46,815 nt of DNA from Gammaproteobacteria bacterium (GTDB lineage Bacteria; Pseudomonadota; Gammaproteobacteria; SZUA-140): the NCBI GenBank assembly GCA_026982565.1, contig JALSGV010000153.1, positions 1-46,815 of the forward strand, read 5' to 3'. The position numbers were made by a program, and so were the translations under genes. The notes beneath the pieces were generated by a model. The model was not told the DNA's origin, searched no databases, and saw only the letters and a program-made list of their open reading frames with translations. Shown one piece after another: positions 15,372-23,845 of the stretch (within the stretch, counting starts at the first letter, position 1; every line of letters starts with the position of its first letter).

Positions 15372-17837
15372 CTAATGAACATCCTTCCTCACTCCCCAGC
15401 GGGATTCCCGCAACCACCTCATGAGGTCCCCGGCTGACAGGGGGCGGCTCATATAGAACCCCTGGGCCGCGTCACAATGCAAGCCATGCAATAGCTGATA
15501 AGTCTGCTCATCCTCCACGCCTTCCGCCACTACTTTGAGCCCGATATTGTGGGCCAGGTCGATGGTGGAGCGCACGATCACGGAATCATTGTTGTCCACC
15601 GCCATGCCCGTCACGAAGGACTTGTCGATCTTGAGTTCGTCAACGGGCAGTTGCTTCAGATAAGACAGCGAGGAATAGCCTGTACCGAAATCGTCGATGG
15701 AGATCCTCACCCCCTGGACACTGAGACGGTTCAATATCTCCAGCGCATTGGAAGGGCCCGACATAATGGCGGTCTCTGTGATCTCCAGGCGCAGTGAGGC
15801 ATGAGAAGGCCCCATCTCGTCGATGATGCGCACCACGTGTTCGGGAAAACGCGCATCATAGAGATTATAGACGGAGAGGTTGACCGCGATGCGCAACTCC
15901 AGGCCCAGCGACCGCCATTCACTGCACTGACGCGCGGCCTCCGTCAGCACCCAGATGGTCACGTCCCTGATCAGGCCGGTCTGTTCCGCCAGGGGGATGA
16001 ACTCATCGGGCAGTAACAGGCCACGCTCGGGGTGGTTCCATCGCGCCAACGCCTCCACGCCATTGACACGGCCGCTCTTCATATCGATAACCGGTTGATA
16101 GTTCAGTACCAACTGCTTGTTCTTGATGGCCTTGCGCAGTTCGCTCTTCAGAGTGAGAAACTCGACGCTGTGCTGGTCCTGATCCGGCTCATAGACGGCA
16201 TAACCCAGGTGTTCGCGCTTGGCAAGATACATGGCCACATCCGCCCGCTGCAGGAGGATGTGGCCATCGTCGCCATGCTCGGGATACAGGGCGATGCCGG
16301 TGCTCGAACCCAGGATGAAAGTCTTGCCCTGCAGCTCGAAAGGCTGCTCGATGGCCTTGATCATTTTTTCAACGATCGTGCGAGCCTGCGCCCTGTCGGC
16401 AGTGGGCAGCAGGATGGCGAATTCATCCCCCCCCAGACGGGCGACCGTGTCGGTACTGCGCACCAGCCTCTGCATGCGCTGCGCCACCTGTTTGAGGATG
16501 AGGTCGCCACAATGATGCCCCAGCGTGTCGTTGATCTCCTTGAAGTGATCGAGATCGGTGAGCAGCAAGGCAAGGGTAGACCGATTGCGCCGGGCGGAGA
16601 GAATGGCATGCTCTATACGATCCCCCAGCAACACGCGATTGGGAAGGCCGGTCAGGTCGTCATGAAGGGCCTGATGTTCCAGGGCCTGCATTTGCTCCCT
16701 GTGTATGGTGATGTCACGGATGATGCCGATGAGATAGCGCTTTTTGCCAACCGTCATGGCGCTGAAGGCAAGGGCGATGGGAAATACCGCGCCATCCTTG
16801 CGCCGCCCCTCGGTTTCCTGTTCATCACCGGACCGGCCCGGATGCTCGCCCTCCAGAAAGGCCGTGACCAGGTCATTGTCTCCATCGGCAATGAGCCGGG
16901 TAATTTTCTCACCCACCAATTCCTCCACTGCATAGCCGAACAGCGTCATCACGGCAGGATTGGCCGTCATGATCTCACCGTTCTCATCGAGGATGACGAT
17001 GGCATCGGCGACATTGTCCATGACGGCGCGTACACGGCTCTCCGTCTCCTGCAACTGGTCCTGCATACGGTTGAAGACACGGCTCACTTCACCCAGCTCA
17101 TCATGGCGCATGGTGGGGAGCCTGGTTTCGTGGTCACCATGCCCTACCGCCACGATGGCGTCCCGCAGGCGGCGGACCGGCCGTATTACGCCATAGTGCA
17201 GGGCCAGCCACAGCATGACGCCCAGCAGAACGACCAGGGCGATGGCGATAAGCCATAACTCATGGCGTATCTCATTCAGCTGATCACGGCTCTGGGCGGA
17301 TACGAGGCTGACCTTGAACACACCTCGCAGCGGCTCACTATCGTAACCATGACAGGAAAGACAGGCTGTCTCCGTACGGATGGGCACATAGACCGTCAAC
17401 TGATCCGCCATACCCTGGTCGAACGCCAGCCGCCCCTGCAGTGCCTCGCGGAAAGCGGGGGAGGATGCCTGTCGACCGTCATGGGGCGCCGCTTCGAGGC
17501 GCGAGAAGCGCTGTTCTCCAAGGTAGGCATTGACGGCATCAATGGTCGAAAGATCGGAAAAGGCAGAGCGCCCGTCACGGCGCAACACGTCGATTTCAAG
17601 CACATCCTCATCCGCGCGCATATGGTCCAGCCACTCGCGCGTCAATGCGCCCTGGCCGCTCAACATGAGGGTTTTGAGACTGGAGAGGAGTGACTGGGCA
17701 TGCATCTCCATGTGAAAGAGGTTTTTCTCCATGAAGGCGCGGTTGAGCTGCTTCTCGATGAGCCAGCCGGCTGCCAGCAGGAGTGAAAACAAAGCGACCG
17801 ATATGATGACTGCGAGGCGTGTACCCAGGCTATTCAT
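15372..17837 (-). CDS. Membrane c-di-GMP enzyme with periplasmic heme-c motif (HAMP-PAS-GGDEF-EAL)
   Basis: An 821-residue signalling protein. Transmembrane helix 1 is at about 7-25, then a periplasmic domain containing CLSCH at 159-163, transmembrane helix 2 at about 194-215, HAMP, PAS (about 267-385), GGDEF and EAL. The cyclase motif GGDEF is intact, with an RxxD inhibitory site five residues before it (RSTD). EAL is intact (EALARW), with ITETAI, DDFGTGYSS, KIDKSF and VVAEGVED present, so both cyclase and phosphodiesterase could act. The CxxCH in the sensor domain predicts covalent heme c and sensing of a redox state or gas. It sits amid cytochrome genes, suggesting that c-di-GMP output is tied to their use; that last step is inference. 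Confidence 0.9.
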   Translation of the reverse strand: MNSLGTRLAVIISVALFSLLLAAGWLIEKQLNRAFMEKNLFHMEMHAQSLLSSLKTLMLSGQGALTREWLDHMRADEDVLEIDVLRRDGRSAFSDLSTIDAVNAYLGEQRFSRLEAAPHDGRQASSPAFREALQGRLAFDQGMADQLTVYVPIRTETACLSCHGYDSEPLRGVFKVSLVSAQSRDQLNEIRHELWLIAIALVVLLGVMLWLALHYGVIRPVRRLRDAIVAVGHGDHETRLPTMRHDELGEVSRVFNRMQDQLQETESRVRAVMDNVADAIVILDENGEIMTANPAVMTLFGYAVEELVGEKITRLIADGDNDLVTAFLEGEHPGRSGDEQETEGRRKDGAVFPIALAFSAMTVGKKRYLIGIIRDITIHREQMQALEHQALHDDLTGLPNRVLLGDRIEHAILSARRNRSTLALLLTDLDHFKEINDTLGHHCGDLILKQVAQRMQRLVRSTDTVARLGGDEFAILLPTADRAQARTIVEKMIKAIEQPFELQGKTFILGSSTGIALYPEHGDDGHILLQRADVAMYLAKREHLGYAVYEPDQDQHSVEFLTLKSELRKAIKNKQLVLNYQPVIDMKSGRVNGVEALARWNHPERGLLLPDEFIPLAEQTGLIRDVTIWVLTEAARQCSEWRSLGLELRIAVNLSVYNLYDARFPEHVVRIIDEMGPSHASLRLEITETAIMSGPSNALEILNRLSVQGVRISIDDFGTGYSSLSYLKQLPVDELKIDKSFVTGMAVDNNDSVIVRSTIDLAHNIGLKVVAEGVEDEQTYQLLHGLHCDAAQGFYMSRPLSAGDLMRWLRESRWGVRKDVH

Positions 17838-17886
17838 GACGTGCAGTCATTGTGATTCAAAGTTTCCGCTGTCTGCGTGAAAAACC

Positions 17887-19155
17887 CTAAGGTTTGGCGT
17901 CCGGTATCCTGGCCACCCCGCCAAAGCTGCCGACCCACATGGTGCCGTCCTCGGCGCGGGCCATGGAAAAGACATTGTTGGCAAACAACCCGTCAGCCGT
18001 CGTCAGCGTCGTCAGCCGGGCGCCGTTCTCCTCCACTTTCACCAGGCCCTTGCTGGTGCCGGCCCACAGGGCTCCTTCACGATCCAAGTGCAGCATGAAA
18101 ATGTGATTGGAAGGCAGGCCCTCCGCAGTAGTAAAGTTCTTCCAGTTCTGCCCGTCGAAGCGCGCCAGTCCCGCCCCCCAGGTACCGGCCCATACGGTAC
18201 CATTGTTGTCCACCACCAGGGAGATAATGTAGTTGGGGTTATAGGCCACCTTGACGTCCTGCATCCCCTGCTCGGCCTTTTGCTGGGCATGATGCATGGA
18301 TGCACGGGCCGGGTCGTTAGTGGACTGAATGGCGTCTTTGACCAGTTCATAGGACGCTCCAAGGCCGTCGCTGTGCTGCCAATTGCGCCATTCACCGTCC
18401 TTGTAGCGGGCCAGCCCCTCCTCCGTGGCGAACCACATTTCTCCATTCTTGCCGACTTCCACGCCGTAGACCCAGGGATTAGGCAGGCCGCCGCCCGTAC
18501 TCTCCATGGTGAAGGTCTCCCACTGGGCCGGATCATCGAAGTTCCCGCCTTTGACAAGATTGACGCCCGACCAGGTAGCGATCCAGATATCGCCGGCGGG
18601 AGTCTGCGCCACATCGTAGACGAATTGATCCGCCAGCCCCTCGGGAATATTGTAGTTCTTCCACTTGTCCAGCGCAGGATCATAGATGGACAAGCCCCCG
18701 CCATAGGTGCCGACGATGATCTTGCCGTTGATCTTGCTGACATGGAAGATACCATTGGACAGCAGGCCCTCGAGCTTGTTGTCGAATACCTTGTGGCTGT
18801 CGTTACTGGTATCGTAGCGAATCACACCGCCAGAGGTTGCAATCCAGGCATCCTTGCCATCGACAATGATGCCTTTGACATTACGGTTGCCGACGCGAAA
18901 ATGGGTGAAACGCGCCTGGGCGGGCTGGGCGTTGACGGCGGGCAACGCAGCAGCGGGCTGATCCAGAGGTGGATGATTCAAGGGCATCTGCGCGCCGGGT
19001 GGCAAGACACCTGCGCTGTTCTCCAAGACCGGCGCGGGCGCCTGCGCCACGCCGGGTTCCTCCCCTCCCTGCTGGCGGCCCAGCATGTAACTGCCGAGAA
19101 CCAGTCCACCCACCACCAAAATCAGTAACGCCCAGCCTTTATGATCCAGTTTCAT
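17887..19155 (-). CDS. Membrane-anchored propeller protein (two-component-regulator propeller repeats)
   Basis: A 422-residue protein with an N-terminal anchor helix (residues 8-25, WALLILVVGGLVLGSYML). A Pro/Ala-rich linker leads into a seven-bladed-type propeller of Reg_prop repeats, for example GDIWIATWSGVNLV, GEMWFATEEGLARYKDGEW, GTVWAGTWGAGLARFDG and GALWAGTSKGLVKVEENG. In hybrid sensor kinases these repeats bind extracellular ligands, but there is no kinase or regulator domain here, so it is a stand-alone periplasmic propeller. It is paralogous to the protein at 19225-20361 and lies 69 bases downstream of it. The ligand or partner is unknown. Confidence 0.82.
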   Translation of the reverse strand: MKLDHKGWALLILVVGGLVLGSYMLGRQQGGEEPGVAQAPAPVLENSAGVLPPGAQMPLNHPPLDQPAAALPAVNAQPAQARFTHFRVGNRNVKGIIVDGKDAWIATSGGVIRYDTSNDSHKVFDNKLEGLLSNGIFHVSKINGKIIVGTYGGGLSIYDPALDKWKNYNIPEGLADQFVYDVAQTPAGDIWIATWSGVNLVKGGNFDDPAQWETFTMESTGGGLPNPWVYGVEVGKNGEMWFATEEGLARYKDGEWRNWQHSDGLGASYELVKDAIQSTNDPARASMHHAQQKAEQGMQDVKVAYNPNYIISLVVDNNGTVWAGTWGAGLARFDGQNWKNFTTAEGLPSNHIFMLHLDREGALWAGTSKGLVKVEENGARLTTLTTADGLFANNVFSMARAEDGTMWVGSFGGVARIPDAKP

Positions 19156-19224
19156 GACACTCTACCTGCTGCTGTCTGTACACAGGGCCGCCCACCACAA
19201 TGGCATGGCTCAAACCCCGCCTTC

Positions 19225-20361
19225 TCACTCAATCCCTATTCTCACCACCTCGCCCTTGGAACCGGCCCAGATATCCCCGTCAGGGGCTGCTGCGATGGCG
19301 TAGATATTCTCGTCCATCATGCCATTGGCCCGCCCGTAGCTTTGCCAGTGCAGACCATCATAGCTGGACAGGCCCTGGTTGGTGCCAAACCACATCACGC
19401 CCGCCTCATCCTGCGTCACGCTGAACACGATATTGCCCGCCAGGCCATCCTCCCGCGTGAAATTGGTCCATCGTCCATTGGCGAAGCGGCTGACTCCCCC
19501 GCCCCAGGTACCGGCCCACACCGTATCGTCCCGGGCCACGTGGACGCTGAAGACATAGCCGGGGTTGTAAGTCGGCCTGCCTTCCGATACGACGCTCAGG
19601 TCGTGACGCGCGCGGGTACCCAGTCCGGTATTGGTGCTAATAGGCAATTGCTCGCGGTTGGGCGCCCCGAGACCATCTTCATGGGTCCAGGCCCTCCATG
19701 CCGTCCCGTCAAACATGGATACTCCGCCCTCGGTACCCAGCCATACCCGTCCATGGGAATCGATATCCACGCCATAGACCCACTCATTGACGAGTTCGTC
19801 GAAATAAGTGGTAAACGCCTCCTTGCGGGGGTCTAAAAAATTGGCGCCCGCCCAGGTGCCGATCCACAAGCCGCCATCGGGCTGCTCGGCAAAGGAATAG
19901 ACCCAGTAATCCGCCAGGCCGTGCATGGGGAAATAAGTCTTCCACTGACCATCCTTGTAACGGGTGATACCGCCACCATTGGTGCCGAACCACTTGTTGC
20001 CCTGTCCGTCCACGAGAATGGCAAAAACATATTCATTGGCAAGCCCGTCCTTGCGGGTAAAAGTGGACTTTACGTCACGGCTTGCCAGATCCACCTCATG
20101 CACCCCCAGGGATGTCCCCACCCATAAAGAATTTCGCCCGGCGTCGATGGCCAGGGAACGGACATAGACATTGTCGCCCACATTGAAGGTTTCCAGCACC
20201 TTGGGCGCCGGCTTTTGAGCTGTTTCGGATGCTTGCCGCTGAACTTCTGGCTCCATGGCCGGAGGAGACGAGACCGTTCCCTGATCCGGCGGTTCCGAAC
20301 AACCGCCTGCCAGCAGCAACGTCGCGCAGGCACAGACCAGGGCGGCGCGGGCCATGTTCAT
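19225..20361 (-). CDS. Propeller lipoprotein (two-component-regulator propeller repeats)
   Basis: A 378-residue exported lipoprotein with lipobox LLLAGGC (Cys near residue 21). A Reg_prop propeller begins at about residue 60, with blades such as NSLWVGTSLGVHEVDL, NKWFGTNGGGITRYKDGQW, GLWIGTWAGANFLD, DTVWAGTWGGGVSRFANGRW and VMWFGTNQGLSSYDG. No signalling domain is attached. The start ATG at 20361 overlaps the stop of the small cytochrome gene (ATGA), so the two are translated together. It probably forms a periplasmic or outer-membrane scaffold with its paralogue at 17887-19155. The molecular role is not known to me. Confidence 0.82.
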   Translation of the reverse strand: MNMARAALVCACATLLLAGGCSEPPDQGTVSSPPAMEPEVQRQASETAQKPAPKVLETFNVGDNVYVRSLAIDAGRNSLWVGTSLGVHEVDLASRDVKSTFTRKDGLANEYVFAILVDGQGNKWFGTNGGGITRYKDGQWKTYFPMHGLADYWVYSFAEQPDGGLWIGTWAGANFLDPRKEAFTTYFDELVNEWVYGVDIDSHGRVWLGTEGGVSMFDGTAWRAWTHEDGLGAPNREQLPISTNTGLGTRARHDLSVVSEGRPTYNPGYVFSVHVARDDTVWAGTWGGGVSRFANGRWTNFTREDGLAGNIVFSVTQDEAGVMWFGTNQGLSSYDGLHWQSYGRANGMMDENIYAIAAAPDGDIWAGSKGEVVRIGIE

Positions 20362-20672
20362 CTGCGTAAAGTTCTCAGGTATGCGGTGAGATCGAAAAGC
20401 TCCCTGGTGGTCAGTTGGCCGCGATAGGCGGGCATCATACCCATGCCGTTCTTGATACTGTCAACGATCACCGTATCCGCGCGCAGCATGCGCTCACCGC
20501 GGGAAAAATCGGGCGCGCCGGGAATCTGCCCGGCGCCATCGCTGCCGTGGCAGTTCTGGCAAAACCTGGCATAGAGCTTACCGCCATTGACGGCATCCGC
20601 CGCGCCGGCGAAGCCGCCCCATCCCAACAACAGGCACACCACCACTACGAACCCTGTTTTTCTCCAAATCAT
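20358..20672 (-). CDS. Small monoheme cytochrome c, class I
   Basis: A 104-residue exported cytochrome. The signal peptide ends at GGFAGA (about residue 24), the heme motif is CQNCH, and the axial Met is probably in GMGMMPAYRGQLTTREL, followed by the closing helix LTAYLRTL. It is a single-heme soluble electron shuttle of the periplasm. It is coupled by a four-base overlap to the propeller lipoprotein downstream and lies 17 bases after the TlpA-like gene. An operon tlpA-cytochrome-propeller-propeller is likely. Confidence 0.88.
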   Translation of the reverse strand: MIWRKTGFVVVVCLLLGWGGFAGAADAVNGGKLYARFCQNCHGSDGAGQIPGAPDFSRGERMLRADTVIVDSIKNGMGMMPAYRGQLTTRELFDLTAYLRTLRR

Positions 20673-20689
20673 CTCGGCAACCCTCTTTA

Positions 20690-21238
20690 CTATATTTTTT
20701 CCAGCAGCGCCGTATCGCCGGCATAGGCCTTGTTCAGGGCGTCGATCATGGCGGGATCATCCCAGACCCGCTCGCCAACGATTCTGCGGATCAGCTTGCC
20801 CTGCGGTGAAATCAGAAAGGTGTCCGGGTAGACACGAATCCCCAGAATATCCTTACTGATCTTTCCGTCCGGATCGATAAAGGAGGTGAATTGTACCCCC
20901 CTGTCACGGTAAAACTCCCAGGCGATGTCCCGGTCGCTGTCCACCGACAAGCCGATTACCACGAACTTCTCCGGATCCAGCGCATTGTTCAGCCGGTCCA
21001 GGCTGGGCAGTTCCGCCCGGCAGGGTGGGCACCACGTGGCCCAGATATTCAGTATGACAAATCTGCCACGGTAATCGTCCAGAGCCTGGCGTTCACCATC
21101 GAAACCTGTCAAAACCACGGCAGGAAAGGGACGCCCTTCCACCAATTTGTCCGGCGGCGCCATCTGCCCGCAAGCAGTCAGCACCCACACCAACATTATA
21201 AGCGTAATGGGAAGGATGAAGGAACGGCAGGCGCGCAT
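20690..21238 (-). CDS. TlpA/ResA-like thioredoxin-fold lipoprotein
   Basis: A 182-residue exported thiol-disulfide protein with lipobox LTAC (Cys23) and a thioredoxin fold. The active site is CPPC at 70-73 (WATWCPPCRAELP), and the cis-Pro loop is RVYPDTFLI. ResA/TlpA proteins reduce heme-binding cysteines of apocytochromes or other periplasmic disulfides, which fits the cytochrome neighbourhood. I start at the ATG at 21238, whose product begins with a proper lipoprotein signal. A reading extended to 21364 would run through the dispersed repeat at 21241-21370 and is rejected. The repeat therefore forms its 5' region. Confidence 0.85.
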   Translation of the reverse strand: MRACRSFILPITLIMLVWVLTACGQMAPPDKLVEGRPFPAVVLTGFDGERQALDDYRGRFVILNIWATWCPPCRAELPSLDRLNNALDPEKFVVIGLSVDSDRDIAWEFYRDRGVQFTSFIDPDGKISKDILGIRVYPDTFLISPQGKLIRRIVGERVWDDPAMIDALNKAYAGDTALLEKI

Positions 21239-21240
21239 AT

Positions 21241-21370
21241 TATTAACCCGGCAATAATATATATCGTATTCAGCCATGGCGTGCCGCTTCGCTGCAAGGC
21301 GGCGCAAGGCCGCTGTCGTCATTCTACAGCAAGTTTCGCCAACGCAGTCAGCGGGCCGGCACACAATGGC
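21241..21370. repeat. Dispersed 130-bp repeat, copy 2
   Basis: This is the second copy of the element at 11071-11200, in the same orientation and without indels. It fills most of the gap between ccmI (stop at 21432) and the TlpA-like gene (start at 21238). Its AT-rich end (ataatatatatcgtattcag) abuts the TlpA-like start codon, so it may supply that gene's promoter or leader. The internal inverted repeat seen in copy 1 is less perfect here. Confidence 0.8.
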
Positions 21371-21431
21371 CTGCCCCTTGATTTCAATCTGTCAGGAACT
21401 TCAGGTACGCGCTCCCTGCCGCTACGGATAT

Positions 21432-22724
21432 CTATGGGATAATCTCATTGACCACGATATCCGCCGCGCCACCCGCACTGACGACGCCGCTGCTACCCTG
21501 CAGGTCCCCGCTTTTGGGCGTCGCATCACCTGAGCGGGAAATACGCGCCACCACTTCCACTTGGGAAAACATGGACAATTTCATGGCGGGGTTGATGGCC
21601 GTGCTGTCATCCAGCGTGTACTGCAGGGGGAGATCCTTGACCTGGGCGCGAATGATGGCCAAGGGCATACGCGGACCTTGCGGGGCGCGGGCAAAAATAA
21701 AAACCGTGTCCGCAGCGTCCACCTGATCCCGCAGAGCACTATCCAGTGTAACGATACCATCCAGCTTTTCTATACCCTCACCATCGCTGCTCGGCGCTTG
21801 AGCCACCGCAGGATCGGGGGCAGGCGCTGTTTCAGTTGGCGCGCCGGTGTTACGGCCCGCCAACAAGGCTCTTGCTTCAGCCATATTGCTTTCCATAGTC
21901 CTGGCTGCCTGGGAACCCTGTGGCACCAACTGGTAAAGATGCTCCCAGTAACGCAGCGCCTCCTTGAAATCCGCCCGCTCATAGGCGGCCGTGCCGGCGA
22001 GCCACAAGGCCTTCTGATTATTGGGATCAATATTCAAGGCCTGGCGAATCAGCTCCATGGGGCGCCCCTCGAGAGACTGGGCGCCCGCCATGGCCAGGGC
22101 ATCGGCATAGTCCGCGAACAGCTGGGCATCGCCATCATTGAGGCGAGTGGCATTTTCCAGCGCGGAGAGGGCTTCGTCGAAACGCTCCAGGGCGATGAGG
22201 GAACGGCCCAGCATGGCCCAACCTTCGGCATCAGTGGGGTCGTCCTCCAGGCGACTGGCCAGCTGCGCCACCATCTGATTGATCTGGTCTGCGATCTGCT
22301 CGTCGGACATATCCGGTGTGATGCTCGGAGCCCGAGCCGTCTCGGGATTCAGGGCGCCAGGCGACCCCAGGCTCAAATAGACGCCCACAGCAAACACCGG
22401 CAGAAATACTCCCACGACGATGGCCGGCAGCCGTGAAGGCTTGCTGTCACCCGGACCCGCATTGCCCGCGACCGCATCCTCTTCGGCCACATCTTCCAGC
22501 AAGCGCTTCTCCAGTTCCAGGCGCCCTTGTTCATATTGCTCCTGGCTGATGACATCGGCCTCTCTGTCACGCTCCAGTTCCACCAACTGGTCGCGGTAGA
22601 CAGATATGTTGAGAACCTTGCGATCCTCTATGCCCTTATATCGCCCCTTCTGCAATAAGGGAGGGATCACAAATACCAACGCTGCAATCACTAATAGCAG
22701 CGCGGCAGCTACAAAAACAGTCAT
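21432..22724 (-). CDS. ccmI: Cytochrome c biogenesis protein CcmI (apocytochrome chaperone)
   Basis: A 430-residue System I component. Two N-terminal transmembrane helices (residues 2-23 and about 98-118) flank the cytoplasmic loop YRDQLVELERDREADVIS, the CcmI signature. A periplasmic TPR domain follows at about 150-290 (EGWAMLGRSLIALERFDEAL, DGDAQLFADYADALAM). A C-terminal beta-rich domain begins near residue 320 (LDGIVTLDSALRDQV). CcmI holds apocytochrome c and passes it to the CcmF/CcmH heme lyase. It is the last gene of the leftward ccm operon, 63 bases after ccmH. Confidence 0.93.
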   Translation of the reverse strand: MTVFVAAALLLVIAALVFVIPPLLQKGRYKGIEDRKVLNISVYRDQLVELERDREADVISQEQYEQGRLELEKRLLEDVAEEDAVAGNAGPGDSKPSRLPAIVVGVFLPVFAVGVYLSLGSPGALNPETARAPSITPDMSDEQIADQINQMVAQLASRLEDDPTDAEGWAMLGRSLIALERFDEALSALENATRLNDGDAQLFADYADALAMAGAQSLEGRPMELIRQALNIDPNNQKALWLAGTAAYERADFKEALRYWEHLYQLVPQGSQAARTMESNMAEARALLAGRNTGAPTETAPAPDPAVAQAPSSDGEGIEKLDGIVTLDSALRDQVDAADTVFIFARAPQGPRMPLAIIRAQVKDLPLQYTLDDSTAINPAMKLSMFSQVEVVARISRSGDATPKSGDLQGSSGVVSAGGAADIVVNEIIP

Positions 22725-22787
22725 GCCAAAAGGTCTCCCGTATTCATTCTTGTGTAATTCGGCTTGATCGGAGGGCGGAGGTTAGAG

Positions 22788-23324
22788 CTAAGTGTCTTTC
22801 CCGCTCTTCTTTTCATCCAGCAGGGTTTCGGCGCGGCGCATCTCCTCGCTGCTCAAGGTCATGGCCGCAGTGCGCTGCCCGCGCCGTTTCAGACTGACGA
22901 TCAAAATAGTTACAGCGATGATGAGGAGAATGAAGGGGCCAGCCCATAACAGTATCGTTGCGCCCTTTACTGGTGGCCGGAACAATATGAAATCACCATA
23001 ACGCTGCACCAGGAACTCGGCGACCTCAGCATCGGAACGTCCATCTTCCATCATGGCGCGCATTTCCCTTTTGACATCCTTGGCAAAATCGGAGTCCGAA
23101 CCCGCGATGGACTGTCCCTGGCATACCAGGCAACGCAATTCCTCCCCCAGGGCCGCCATGCGCGCCTCGATGACTGGGTCCGCGATCAGGGGCTGGGCTT
23201 CCCTGGCTGGGCTGATGCCCCCTGTCAACAGCAGGCACAGCCCCAGCAACAGGCCCGGCCATATCCCAGGTGCCGGGGTACAACCCCTGTCTCCTATCCC
23301 ATTCTGTATTACTCTTTCGTTCAT
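22788..23324 (-). CDS. ccmH: Cytochrome c maturation protein CcmH (thiol reductant of apocytochrome)
   Basis: A 178-residue membrane protein. The redox motif LRCLVCQGQSIAGSDSDFA places Cys65 and Cys68 in the three-helix domain, and a C-terminal transmembrane helix lies at about 130-150 (ILLWAGPFILLIIAVTILIV). A signal segment precedes residue 40. CcmH reduces the CxxCH disulfide of apocytochromes and binds CcmF. Its ATG overlaps the ccmG stop by four bases. It is the short form, with the TPR part carried by the separate ccmI. Confidence 0.95.
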   Translation of the reverse strand: MNERVIQNGIGDRGCTPAPGIWPGLLLGLCLLLTGGISPAREAQPLIADPVIEARMAALGEELRCLVCQGQSIAGSDSDFAKDVKREMRAMMEDGRSDAEVAEFLVQRYGDFILFRPPVKGATILLWAGPFILLIIAVTILIVSLKRRGQRTAAMTLSSEEMRRAETLLDEKKSGKDT

Positions 23325-23845
23325 GTTCCCTGCAGCTTCTCCACTAATGGCAATATGTCGTTTTTCAGGGCATCGGGGCTGATGGGACCGATCTGTTTGT
23401 AGCGAATGAAGCCCTGCTTGTCGATGACATAGGTTTCCGGGACGCCATACACACCGAAATCCATACCTACTCGACCCTCGATATCATGACCGCTTGCCAC
23501 ATAGGGATCGCCGAGATCCTGCAGCCAGCGAATGGCGGCGGCGCGCTCATCCTTGTAGTTCAATCCCACGATGGGCACGACATTCCTGCGCGCCAACTCC
23601 ACCAACAGAGGATGTTCCTGGCGGCAGGCAACACACCACGAGGCCCACACGTTGAACAGCCAGACCTTGCCGCGCATGTCACTGTTGGAAATGGTTGCCG
23701 AGGCATTGTGCAACTGTGGGAGGCTGAAGGCCGGCGCCGGTTTGTCGATGAGCGGCGATGGCACCTTGGAAGGGTCAAGCATCAGCCCGACCCCCAAAAA
23801 GACGACCAGCACAGCAAAGGCCGCAAGTGGGATGACACGTTTCAT
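23321..23845 (-). CDS. ccmG: Periplasmic thioredoxin CcmG (DsbE)
   Basis: A 174-residue membrane-anchored thioredoxin-fold protein. An N-terminal helix lies at residues 5-23, the active site CVAC at 71-74 (WASWCVACRQEHP), and the conserved acidic motif and cis-Pro loop at GVYGVPETYVID. CcmG supplies electrons from DsbD to CcmH for apocytochrome reduction. The start overlaps the ccmF stop (ATGA) and its stop overlaps the ccmH start, so translation is coupled on both sides. Confidence 0.95.
   Translation of the reverse strand: MKRVIPLAAFAVLVVFLGVGLMLDPSKVPSPLIDKPAPAFSLPQLHNASATISNSDMRGKVWLFNVWASWCVACRQEHPLLVELARRNVVPIVGLNYKDERAAAIRWLQDLGDPYVASGHDIEGRVGMDFGVYGVPETYVIDKQGFIRYKQIGPISPDALKNDILPLVEKLQGT

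Noticed and set aside
16032..17258. 408-residue plus-strand open frame opposite the GGDEF/EAL gene
   Set aside because: Antisense shadow; the minus strand carries complete HAMP, PAS, GGDEF and EAL motifs.
18088..19128. 346-residue plus-strand open frame opposite the propeller gene
   Set aside because: Antisense shadow of a clear Reg_prop protein; no recognisable domain.
21239..21364. 42-residue N-terminal extension of the TlpA-like protein
   Set aside because: It reads through the dispersed repeat; the ATG at 21238 gives a proper lipoprotein signal.
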